From assembly GCF_003063625.1 (NCBI RefSeq), contig NZ_CP026604.1, positions 3,202,065-3,266,064 on the forward strand: DNA of 64,000 nucleotides. The letters are read 5' to 3'. This DNA comes from Saccharobesus litoralis. GTDB taxonomy: Bacteria; Pseudomonadota; Gammaproteobacteria; Enterobacterales; Alteromonadaceae. Within the stretch, counting starts at the first letter, position 1; each line of letters opens with the position of its first letter. Shown here in pieces: positions 18,094 to 26,252 of this stretch. The notes under the pieces were generated by a model. The model did not search any database. It was given only the letters and a program-made list of their open reading frames with translations, and was not told the origin of the DNA. A program made the translations under genes and the position numbers.

Positions 18094-19067
18094 TGTAGCT
18101 TGAGCGCTTTAACTTTCTCTCTAATTTTCTGTTTCGCTTTAGGGCTAATAGCAGGTGTAAAGCCAACAAACATGCGACCCCACCGATTCCTTACTAACCT
18201 TGGCCTGAAACAGTAACTAAGAAAATCAAAGCTAATGACTTCATGTGCTTCTTGTCTACCTTCATCAAAGCAGTAAACCAGTTTAGTTTTCTCTGGATGA
18301 CATTCTAGACAACAATCTAACATGCGTTGCTCAATAGCTTGCTTTAACGCCTTTGCTTCTTGCTCACTACGACAGTGAACCACTGCATCATCCGCATAGC
18401 GTGCAAATTGAACATGTGGATGTTCTCTTCGCAACCATTTGTCGAATGCGTAGTGTAAAAACAAATTGGCTAGCAATGGGCTTATCACGCCTCCTTGTGG
18501 TGTTCCTTTCGTTCGCTCTATTATCTGACCATCCGAGGTTTCCATTGGCGCTTTAAGCCAACGTTCGATATAGAGTAATACCCATGGGTTATTGGTATGT
18601 TTGCGTAACGCTTTGCCCAATAACACCCAGTCCAAGTTATCAAAGAAGCCTTTGATATCTAAATCAATCACCCAGTCGTATCGCCAACACCGCTGGCGCG
18701 TTATCGCTAATGCATCATGTGCACTGCGATTAGGTCTGTAACCATAAGAATCATTATCGAATACCGATTCTAATTCAGGCTCCAACTCCATCTTGACGAC
18801 CATCTGTGCAACTCGGTCTGATACCGTGGGTATGCCTAGTACTCGAACGCCCTTATCCTTAGGGATTTCGACACGCTTCACCGTCGGTGGAAAATAGCTG
18901 CCCGATGACATTCGATTCCATATCTTGTACAGGTTCTTCTTCAAGTCCTGTTCAAAATCACTCATCGATTGCTCATCAATTCCTGCCGCTCCACCGTTGG
19001 CTCTTACACGTAACCAGGCTTCATAAACTGTCCATTTCGAAATACTAAATGGTTTTGCTGAATTCAA
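18086..19067 (-). pseudogene. Group II intron reverse transcriptase, N-terminal fragment
   Basis: The first ~327 codons of the intron-encoded protein, with reverse transcriptase blocks 0-7. GAAGIDEQSMSDFE, VRVLGIPTVSDRVAQ, SYGYRPNRSAHDAL, GTPQGGVISPLLANLFLHYAFD and the catalytic FARYADDAVVH are all present. The frame runs a few codons into the IS66 end and stops at 18063 without the maturase domain, so splicing and mobility are probably lost unless another maturase helps. A related intron elsewhere in the genome could supply it. Confidence 0.93.
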
Positions 19068-19603
19068 TCATTCCTCCTGCTGCAGCAGTTGATGAAAGTT
19101 TCATTTAAAACGAGGCAATCCCTTCGCTAGATAACCATTACAGCTATCATCATCACTACTACGAATTGCTCCGCCCCAGTGCTTTGCATTCAGACTTGGC
19201 TCTCATGGGGTTTCCATTCGAGGATATCTGTTAACATCAAAACGACTGGTTCTTACGTTCCATATAAAACCCCGAGTTAAATTCACGTCAGCTCTTTGCC
19301 GGCTCCCGCTTAGTTGGTAATCAGGTTGCCTCTAAGCTCTTCCCAAACTCCACCCAGTAGCTTGGTTTCGGGATGCAACGGTTAAATATTTCGACACCTA
19401 CGCTGTTCGTCTCTTTAACTCACACCTGACAAATCATTGTGTTTGCCTTTCCCTTATCGCTCACGACAGTGACTCTTAACCAATGCCGCATAAGGTGGTT
19501 TCCACCTGCACCTGAATGCCGATGGGATGGGCCAAACCATCATGTTTTATATAGTTGCGTTACCTTCCAGCCTTCCTTGTACTGTTGGTAACTCGTAACA
19601 CAC
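19068..19603 (-). ncRNA. Group II intron 5' RNA domains (I-IV)
   Basis: About 535 bases between the GTGTG 5' end and the maturase start codon. They hold no reading frame and correspond in size to domains I to IV of the ribozyme. I did not fold them; the assignment rests on the GUGYG start, the maturase and domain V. Confidence 0.75.
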
Positions 19604-19606
19604 TGG

Positions 19607-19624
19607 GTGAGCATTTATGCTTGC
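19607..19624. repeat. Hairpin adjoining intron insertion site
   Basis: GTGAGCATTTATGCTTGC forms a stem (GAGCAT/ATGCTT, imperfect) three bases from the intron 5' boundary. A near-identical sequence, GCGAGCATTTATGCTTGC, occurs at 49618-49635. Class C group II introns select such hairpins as targets. Confidence 0.65.
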
Positions 19625-19928
19625 GAAGCCTGCAAACTATTCAACTCACCATTCAACTCAAATCTTTCTTATTTTAGCGAAGAAAGCTTTTATCTCCCCA
19701 AATAATTTGCTGATATACAGCTCAATAATTATTAGACCTAATTGGTGCAATAGTTCGGCGCAATCAATAACAACAAATTCAGCAATGCCAGTCAGGTTAT
19801 GAAATTTTACGTGTGCCATACTGGTGAAATTAGGTAGCCGCTTTGCGGCGTTAAAAATACCTTAATGACCTATAACTCATTGATTAGGTATAGCGTTACA
19901 GAGTTTTACAATTTTATTTTTCGTTTTT
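19625..19928. other. Intergenic region upstream of efflux operon
   Basis: About 300 AT-rich bases with no credible gene. A small GC-rich hairpin (GCCGCTTTGCGGC) lies near 19833-19845. The rightward promoter of the efflux operon is at its right end. Confidence 0.4.
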
Positions 19929-19954
19929 TGATACATTGTTGTATCAGTTATAAG
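19928..19954 (+). promoter_or_regulatory. Efflux operon promoter with palindromic operator
   Basis: TGATACA (19929-19935) and TGTATCA (19940-19946) form a 7-bp inverted repeat with a 4-base spacer. It overlaps a possible TTGATA -35 (19928) and TATAAG -10 (19949). The palindrome is placed so that a bound repressor would block RNA polymerase, the common layout for TetR-family control of RND pumps. No regulator gene is adjacent, so the binding protein is unknown. Confidence 0.55.
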
Positions 19955-19967
19955 TAAAGGAAGAAAA

Positions 19968-21071
19968 ATGGCCTCGCTTCGCACGACACTTGCCAATAAA
20001 CCTTGGATTTTGGCATTAATCATTAGCATAGCCTTTGTTGTATGGATGAGTTCTGGGGCTAATTCTGCCTCAGCAGAATCAACTGACAAAGGACCTGAAG
20101 TTGGCGCAGAAACTAAGAAACAAGCGACTGTGCAAACCGTCGCGGCGCGAACGTTTCACGCTGAGCAAGTCGCTAAAACATTAACTTTGTATGGACGAGC
20201 AGAACCTGACAGGCAAGCACAAATCAAAGCAGAAGTGAGTGGCCAAGTAGAACAGGTTTTTGCAGAGCGTGGTAGCAAGGTAGCCAAAGGGCAGTTGTTG
20301 ATTAAGATTGCCGAGAATGATCTACCCATTCGTTTAGAAAGTGCGGAGGCGTTAGTTAAACAACGGCAAGTCGAATACAAAGGCAGTAAATCATTAACCG
20401 ATAAAGGCTTGCAAGACGAATCTCGTTTAGCACTAAGCTTAGCCAATTTGGCGCAAGCGAAAGCCGAAGTCGCGAGATTACAATTAATGTTGGATAAAAC
20501 TCAAGTTGTCGCGCCATTTGATGGTGTGTTAAACGAAAGGTTTGTTGAGCAGGGTGATTATCTACAAGTTGGTGACCCAATCGCGCAGTTTGTTGATTTA
20601 GATCCGTTAATTATCCGCGCTAATGTTAGTGAGTTTGACGTTAATGAATTACAAATAGAGCAAGTTGCGACTATCGCTTTTGTAAATGGCCAGAACTCAC
20701 AAGGTAATATTCGTTATATTGCCTCGGTCGCAGACTCACAAACTAATACTTATGAAATCGAAATTGCCTTACCTAATCATCAAGGAACTTGGCGCGCAGG
20801 CACCAGTGCTGAGTTAGAAATCCCATTCAAGCAGCAATCAGCCATTCATGTTTCTCCTGCGGTATTGGCATTAGATGAAAATGGATCGGTGGGGGTTAAA
20901 ACCGTGTTGGATAGTACCGTTATTTTTCATCCTATTGACATTGTTAAAACCAATGAAAACGGCATGTGGTTGGCCGGACTAGGGCAGAGTGCCAATATTG
21001 TTGTACGCGGGCAAGGTTTTGTACGCCATGGTGACCAAGTGGATGTTAAATACCTAACTGAGGAACAATAA
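19968..21071 (+). CDS. RND efflux periplasmic adaptor (membrane fusion protein)
   Basis: The 367-residue HlyD/AcrA-type adaptor has an N-terminal membrane anchor (about 10-28) and a beta-hairpin/lipoyl pair (GRAEPDRQAQIKAEVSGQVEQVFAERGSKVAKGQLL and VVAPFDGVLNERFVEQGDYLQVGDPIAQFVDL). A short helical hairpin lies between the lipoyl halves and a beta-barrel domain follows. No lipobox cysteine is seen. The adaptor links the inner-membrane pump encoded three bases downstream to an outer-membrane channel not encoded here. The ATG has a GGAAGA ribosome site. Confidence 0.93.
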   Translation: MASLRTTLANKPWILALIISIAFVVWMSSGANSASAESTDKGPEVGAETKKQATVQTVAARTFHAEQVAKTLTLYGRAEPDRQAQIKAEVSGQVEQVFAERGSKVAKGQLLIKIAENDLPIRLESAEALVKQRQVEYKGSKSLTDKGLQDESRLALSLANLAQAKAEVARLQLMLDKTQVVAPFDGVLNERFVEQGDYLQVGDPIAQFVDLDPLIIRANVSEFDVNELQIEQVATIAFVNGQNSQGNIRYIASVADSQTNTYEIEIALPNHQGTWRAGTSAELEIPFKQQSAIHVSPAVLALDENGSVGVKTVLDSTVIFHPIDIVKTNENGMWLAGLGQSANIVVRGQGFVRHGDQVDVKYLTEEQ

Positions 21072-21073
21072 TT

Positions 21074-24000
21074 ATGCTGAGCATGATAGATACAGCATTA
21101 TCACGTTCCCGAACGGTATTGATGGTTTTTATTCTGCTATTGATAACAGGCAGTGTGACCTATAGTAATATTCCGAAAGAATCGAATCCAGATATCACAA
21201 TCCCTGTTGTTTATGTTTCGATCACCCATGATGGTATTTCACCAGAAGATGGTGAGCGTATGCTAGTGCGTCCAATGGAGAAGGAATTGCGCTCGATTGA
21301 AGGCTTAAAGGAGATGAAGGCCACGGCGAGTGAAGGACATGCCTCTATTAACCTAGAGTTTGTCGCCGGTTATGATGTCAATGTCGCGTTAGCAGATGTG
21401 CGTGACAAGGTAGCGGTTGCTAAAGGTTATTTACCGCAAGACACAGAAGAGCCAACTGTGCATCAAGTGACTATGGCTAGTATGCAACCAGTGTTGACCG
21501 TGATGCTATCAGGACCGATAAGTGAACGAGGCTTGCTAACGGTTGCGCGCGAGCTTAAAAATAAGCTTGAAGGAATGAATGAGGTACTAGAAGTATCCAT
21601 AGGTGGTGATCGCCAAGATATTCTCGAAGTGATAGTCGATCCGCTTAAGTTGGAAAGTTATGGCCTTGAACAAGCGGATATTTTTGATTTAATCAGCAAA
21701 AACAATCGTTTAGTGGCCGCTGGTACGTTAGATGCGGGTCAAGGTCGGTTTGCTATTAAAGTCCCCTCTGTTTTTGAAAGCTTGCAAGATATTTGGCAAT
21801 TACCGGTCAAAATCAATGGCGATCGGGTGGTTACCTTTAAAGACGTCGCAGAAGTGCGCCGCTCTTATATGGACCCAACTACTTTTGCGCGACTCAATGG
21901 CGAGCCATCGGTGTCGTTAGAAGTTAAAAAACGACCAGGCGAAAATATCATTCAAACAGTCGAGAAAATTAAGCAACTCGTCGAGACCGCCAAGCAGTTA
22001 CCGATTTGGCCCAATGCGTTAATTGTCACTTACACAGGTGATCAATCAAAAGACGTGAAAATGATGTTGACCGATCTGCAAAATAACGTGTTATCTGCTG
22101 TGCTGTTGGTTGTGATTGTGGTTGTTTCAATTCTTGGCGCGCGTACGGCTGCCTTGGTTGGCATTTCAATTCCAGGTTCATTTCTAACCGGTATTTTAGT
22201 GTTATCTATTTTTGGTTTAACTATTAACATTGTTGTGCTTTTTGCCTTAATTATGGCGGTGGGAATGTTAGTTGATGGCGCCATAGTGGTCACTGAGTAT
22301 GCCGATCGCTGTATGAGCGAAGGCATGGATAAACGCAAAGCTTATATTGAAGCTTCACGTCGTATGGCTTGGCCTATTACTGCATCAACAGCCACGACAC
22401 TCGCTGCTTTTGCGCCATTGATTTTCTGGCCGGGGATTATGGGGGAGTTTATGAAATACTTGCCAATCACCCTAATTGCTACTTTGGCCGCATCTTTGGC
22501 TATGGCTTTAGTATTTGTCCCGACGTTAGGTTCTTTATTTGGTAAAGCTCGGCCGGTTAGTGCCCAAACTCGCAAGCAAATGATCCAAGCTGAGCAGGGA
22601 GAATTAACAACACTAACAGGCTTTACGGGTAAATATGTACGAATGTTACACACAGCCATTCGTCACCCAATTAAAATATTATTGGCTAGTATTGTTATCG
22701 CTGTATTGGTTTTTATGGCTTATGGTGCTTCCAAGCTAGGCGCTGAGTTTTTTCCTGATGTAGACGCTGGTGGCGTGAATATATACGTACGCTCAGAAGG
22801 TGATTTATCCATTTACGAAAAAGATAAAATTTTAAAGCAAGTGGAAGCGCGTATAGATTCGATGCAAGAAGTGGAAACACGCTATGCACTAAGCGGACAA
22901 TACGGCAATGTTGGTTATATTCGTCTCAATCCAGTTGATTGGCAATATCGTCGTAAGTTGGATGCGATTGTTGAAGAAGTCTATCAACGAACCGAAGATT
23001 TATATGGCGTCGAATTAGAAATTCGCCGTGATGAAAACAGTCCTGGCGGTGCGGCTAAAGACGTTAATATAGAGCTTAGCTCTCGTTACCCTGAACGTGT
23101 TGCCGATTCAGTTAGAAAAATGAAAGCCGCGTTAATGGCTGACGATGCATTCGTTAATGTGCAAGATGATGCTAGTAAACCAGGTATCGAATGGCAACTG
23201 AAAGTAGACAGAGAAAATGCCGCTCGTTTTGCCGCAGATGCTTTGTTAGTGGGTAATACAGTGGCAATGGTCACTAACGGTTTGCGGGTTGGAGAATTTC
23301 GGCCTAATGATGTCGATAAAGAAGTGGATATTCGTGTGCGTTTTCCGGTTGAAAATCGGCATTTAGGCAAAATTGACGAGCTTAATGTACAAACACCTTA
23401 TGGCTTAGTGCCAATCGAGTATTTTGTTGAGCGAGTCGCTGCGCAAAAAGTGGATAGTATTAAAAAAGTAGATAGCCGCCAAGTCATATCTGTAACGGCG
23501 GACATGGCGCCGGGTTATTTACTCAATCAAGAACTACCACGCATGCAAGCAGCTTTTGCAGAATTGGGTATTGATCCTACTGTGGAAGTGCGGGTCAAAG
23601 GACAAAACGAAGAAGAAGCGGAATCATTGGAGTTCTTAAAAAAAGCCTTTTTGGTTGCCTTGTTTATTATGGCGATTATTTTGGTGACTCAGTTTAATAG
23701 CTTTTATCAAGCGTTTTTAATTCTTAGCGCGGTGTTATTCTCTACTGTCGGTGTATTCTTGGGCTTGCTCATCGCACAAAAGCCTTTTGGTATTGTTATG
23801 TCAGGAATTGGCGTCATTGCACTGGCAGGTATTGTCGTGAATAACAACATTGTTCTCATTGATACATACAATGTATTACGCCGCCAAGGTGTTGCCGCCA
23901 TGGAAGCAATAGTTAGAACCGGAGCGCAGCGCTTACGTCCGGTACTGATGACTACAGTCACTACCATACTTGGTTTGATGCCTATGGTACTGGAAATGAA

Positions 24001-24265
24001 TATCGATTTGGTCAACCGTACGACTGAATTTGGTGCTCCTTCCACCCAGTGGTGGTCGCAGTTAGCGACGGCGGTGGCTGGCGGATTAGCGTTTGCTACT
24101 TTGTTGACGTTAGTACTTACTCCGTGTTTATTGGCGCTAGGGCATAATGTCCATATTAAGTTTACAGGTTGGCGACAGCGTCGTGCTGAGAGTAGGCAGC
24201 GTAACGCATTAGATGCAAATGAAGGCGTTACAGATACTCAAGAGAAACTAAAAACAGTGGCTTAA
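21074..24265 (+). CDS. RND multidrug efflux transporter (AcrB/MexF-like)
   Basis: The 1063-residue inner-membrane pump has 12 predicted helices and two large periplasmic loops. SRSRTVLMVFILLLITGSVTY begins helix 1, IPKESNPDITIPVVYV is the typical RND N-terminal motif, and the proton-relay aspartates lie in LIMAVGMLVDGAIVVTEYADR. The second half repeats the pattern (FGIVMSGIGVIALAGIVVNNNIVLIDTY). This family (often called the VexF or MdtB-like cluster) exports hydrophobic compounds by proton antiport. The gene follows the adaptor after two bases; a strong hairpin terminator follows the stop. Confidence 0.95.
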   Translation: MLSMIDTALSRSRTVLMVFILLLITGSVTYSNIPKESNPDITIPVVYVSITHDGISPEDGERMLVRPMEKELRSIEGLKEMKATASEGHASINLEFVAGYDVNVALADVRDKVAVAKGYLPQDTEEPTVHQVTMASMQPVLTVMLSGPISERGLLTVARELKNKLEGMNEVLEVSIGGDRQDILEVIVDPLKLESYGLEQADIFDLISKNNRLVAAGTLDAGQGRFAIKVPSVFESLQDIWQLPVKINGDRVVTFKDVAEVRRSYMDPTTFARLNGEPSVSLEVKKRPGENIIQTVEKIKQLVETAKQLPIWPNALIVTYTGDQSKDVKMMLTDLQNNVLSAVLLVVIVVVSILGARTAALVGISIPGSFLTGILVLSIFGLTINIVVLFALIMAVGMLVDGAIVVTEYADRCMSEGMDKRKAYIEASRRMAWPITASTATTLAAFAPLIFWPGIMGEFMKYLPITLIATLAASLAMALVFVPTLGSLFGKARPVSAQTRKQMIQAEQGELTTLTGFTGKYVRMLHTAIRHPIKILLASIVIAVLVFMAYGASKLGAEFFPDVDAGGVNIYVRSEGDLSIYEKDKILKQVEARIDSMQEVETRYALSGQYGNVGYIRLNPVDWQYRRKLDAIVEEVYQRTEDLYGVELEIRRDENSPGGAAKDVNIELSSRYPERVADSVRKMKAALMADDAFVNVQDDASKPGIEWQLKVDRENAARFAADALLVGNTVAMVTNGLRVGEFRPNDVDKEVDIRVRFPVENRHLGKIDELNVQTPYGLVPIEYFVERVAAQKVDSIKKVDSRQVISVTADMAPGYLLNQELPRMQAAFAELGIDPTVEVRVKGQNEEEAESLEFLKKAFLVALFIMAIILVTQFNSFYQAFLILSAVLFSTVGVFLGLLIAQKPFGIVMSGIGVIALAGIVVNNNIVLIDTYNVLRRQGVAAMEAIVRTGAQRLRPVLMTTVTTILGLMPMVLEMNIDLVNRTTEFGAPSTQWWSQLATAVAGGLAFATLLTLVLTPCLLALGHNVHIKFTGWRQRRAESRQRNALDANEGVTDTQEKLKTVA

Positions 24266-24286
24266 TAGTCAGAAATAATAGACCCT

Positions 24287-24316
24287 AAATTAGGCTGGTG
24301 TTGCCCAGCCTAATTT
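24287..24316. terminator. Bidirectional terminator after RND gene
   Basis: Perfect 12-bp stem AAATTAGGCTGG / CCAGCCTAATTT with a 6-base loop between convergent RND and MOSC genes. Confidence 0.85.
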
Positions 24317-24351
24317 ACTAATAAAATAATCCAATACCAATTGAAAGCGCT

Positions 24352-25251
24352 TTAGCTCGTAGTGGATTTATTTGTAAATTCAAAAGCTGATCCAACGTCA
24401 ATTTCCAACTTATCACCGTCTAGTAATATCGCATTTTGGCCAAAGTAAGCGCCTTTAAAATTCACTTGAGTGTCCATCGTTGATAAGGTTTGTAACGGTT
24501 CTTGCTTATCTGGAACTTGAGCGGTTAATGGGTCAATTTTGGTTATTGGGCAGCGCTCGCAAGGCTTACATAGAGCAAAACGTATTGCCTGTTTACCTTT
24601 AACGGCAATGGTGTCGATATGGTTTTCTTGCCAAGCCGTTAAACCTTTTACGACAATATTGGCACGAAAACGGGTTATGGCTACACCTTGTGAACCGTTT
24701 TTTAACAACTGCGTGTTTAGATCAAGCAACGAATCTTCACTGGCTATTAAAAATGGAAAACCATCAGAGTATGCGGTTTGGGTACTTTCTGTATCTAGGC
24801 TGGCATTGTAGTCAGATTGTTTGGGAAGGTAATTGCTGTCGACTTGGCGGTGTTCACCATCCGGCATGCGCACAAGTTGTAATGGTTGACCACGATAGAG
24901 GCCTAATGCTCTAGTTAACCATTCTGATGCTTCCAATCCTTCGTTTAAGCCTTGTACCTTGTCGCGCCATACCTTGGTTAAGACTTTGTCTGAGCTGGAA
25001 AACGTTTTATCCAATGGAATGATTAAATCTTCTAAACCGACTTTACTTAGCGTTAAGTGGCTGTCGTTTAACCATACTTCAATTAATGCCATTTCAGCCA
25101 GTGAACGCTGGGTAACAAATTCATAATTTTCGTCAGTGATCATCCAGTGTCGATCATAGGCAAGACCTCGAACACCTAGTTTGGCTGACTTGAGTTTGAT
25201 TCCCCCAAGAGATTTGACTGGGTAAATATAGATTGCGCTAATTTCTGGCAT
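24352..25251 (-). CDS. MOSC-domain protein (YcbX-like)
   Basis: About 300 residues. The N-terminal MOSC_N domain begins ISAIYIYPVKSLGGIKLKSAKLGVRGLAYDRHWMI, a signature of the family. The C-terminal MOSC domain holds RFRANIVV and the conserved cysteine in CKPCERCPITKIDP, which in this group binds the molybdenum cofactor. YcbX reduces N-hydroxylated base analogues. ATG 25251, after AAGGGA, is preferred over the longer frame from 25302. Unlike E. coli YcbX, no ferredoxin domain follows. Confidence 0.88.
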   Translation of the reverse strand: MPEISAIYIYPVKSLGGIKLKSAKLGVRGLAYDRHWMITDENYEFVTQRSLAEMALIEVWLNDSHLTLSKVGLEDLIIPLDKTFSSSDKVLTKVWRDKVQGLNEGLEASEWLTRALGLYRGQPLQLVRMPDGEHRQVDSNYLPKQSDYNASLDTESTQTAYSDGFPFLIASEDSLLDLNTQLLKNGSQGVAITRFRANIVVKGLTAWQENHIDTIAVKGKQAIRFALCKPCERCPITKIDPLTAQVPDKQEPLQTLSTMDTQVNFKGAYFGQNAILLDGDKLEIDVGSAFEFTNKSTTS

Positions 25252-25323
25252 TTTGATTAATCCCTTATGTTTATGTTGTTTTGCTCGTGTAAAGGCATTC
25301 ACTAGAAAAATTGGAGTTGGTAA

Positions 25324-26157
25324 TCAGTTATCAGCCTCGCAACTGAACTCTATTTGATAAGAGGTAAATTTGCGCATATTAATTACGCCTGTGTCCAATA
25401 TTAAATACTGGCCTTTTATCCCTTGTAAAATACCTGAAACCTCTGGGTTTTTATCAAAGTTAAAAGAGGTGACTTTGCTTGGATATTGTTCAACCGGAAA
25501 ATCTAAATCGACAACGTCAGCATTTAACTCTTCTATGGCATCACTGCCATACACACTTAGCAGTTCTGTTAATTTTTGCTGAATCTGGGGTTTTAGCTCA
25601 GTTGCCGCTTGTTTTAGGTCTATTTGCGGATTTAGGCCTTTTAACATAGCGCGCCAGTTAGTTTTATCAGCGATAAATTTAGCGAGTTCAACTTCAACTA
25701 AGCCTGAAAGCTGGCGGGTTTTTACTTGGAATATAGGTAACGCTTGCGTGGCACCTTGGTCAATCCAACGTGTTGGAATTTGCGTATGGCGTGTTATCCC
25801 GACTTTTAAACCTGAGGTATTTGAAAGGTAAACATAGTGCGGGATCATGCAATTGGCTTGGCCCCATTCGGGTTCACGACATGTGCCTTGCTCATAATGA
25901 CAAGTTTCGGGCTTCATAATGCACATATCACATGACGCTAATTTTTGCATACACGGGTAACAATGACCTTGCGAGAAGCTTTTTTTGGTTTTTCGGCCAC
26001 AATGACAACAAAAAATTTCACCTGTGTAACGCATTTTTATTGGTTGGCCAATTAATGGGTTAAGCTCGATAGCATCGTCGCTCAAAGGTAATTGATAAGT
26101 GATTTTATGAGTGTTGCAGTCCAGTTGGGCGGTAAGTTTTTTTATGGTGCCGAGCAT
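25324..26157 (-). CDS. DUF2797 zinc-binding protein
   Basis: A 277-residue protein rich in cysteine in its N-terminal third: CCHCGRKTKKSF, CYPCMQKLASCDMC and CHYEQGTC, a set of CxxC pairs consistent with zinc sites. The middle section (YVYLSNTSGLKVGITRHTQIPTRWIDQGA) resembles a GIY-YIG-type fold, as expected for DUF2797. The function is unknown. Start at ATG 26157; the frame extends two codons to a TTG. It is followed by the MOSC gene after about 70 bases. Confidence 0.82.
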   Translation of the reverse strand: MLGTIKKLTAQLDCNTHKITYQLPLSDDAIELNPLIGQPIKMRYTGEIFCCHCGRKTKKSFSQGHCYPCMQKLASCDMCIMKPETCHYEQGTCREPEWGQANCMIPHYVYLSNTSGLKVGITRHTQIPTRWIDQGATQALPIFQVKTRQLSGLVEVELAKFIADKTNWRAMLKGLNPQIDLKQAATELKPQIQQKLTELLSVYGSDAIEELNADVVDLDFPVEQYPSKVTSFNFDKNPEVSGILQGIKGQYLILDTGVINMRKFTSYQIEFSCEADN

Positions 26158-26252
26158 AGTCAATGATTATTGAGAAGAATAACCGTCTATTTTAAGCGCT
26201 TAGCTGTACTAGACACAAATAAAAAGCACAATAAGATTAACGCGTTCTAAAA

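Larger units (their letters stand above)
15417..19603 (-). mobile_element. Group II intron (probably class C), interrupted by IS66
   Basis: The intron reads leftwards. The 5' end is placed at GTGTG (19603-19599), matching the GUGYG consensus. The 3' end follows domain V (15457-15490) and a domain VI stem with a bulged A, near 15417. Removing the IS66 element and one target copy leaves about 1861 bases, a normal intron length with one reverse transcriptase frame in domain IV. The 5' exon ends three bases after a hairpin (19607-19624). Insertion next to a hairpin or terminator stem is characteristic of class C introns, and the maturase wording (KNLYKIWNRMSSGSYFPP) agrees. The exact ends are inferred from motifs. 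Confidence 0.85.

Noticed and set aside
19617-19802. 61-codon frame between the intron and the efflux operon
   Set aside because: It begins inside the repeated hairpin, lacks a ribosome site and has atypical composition.
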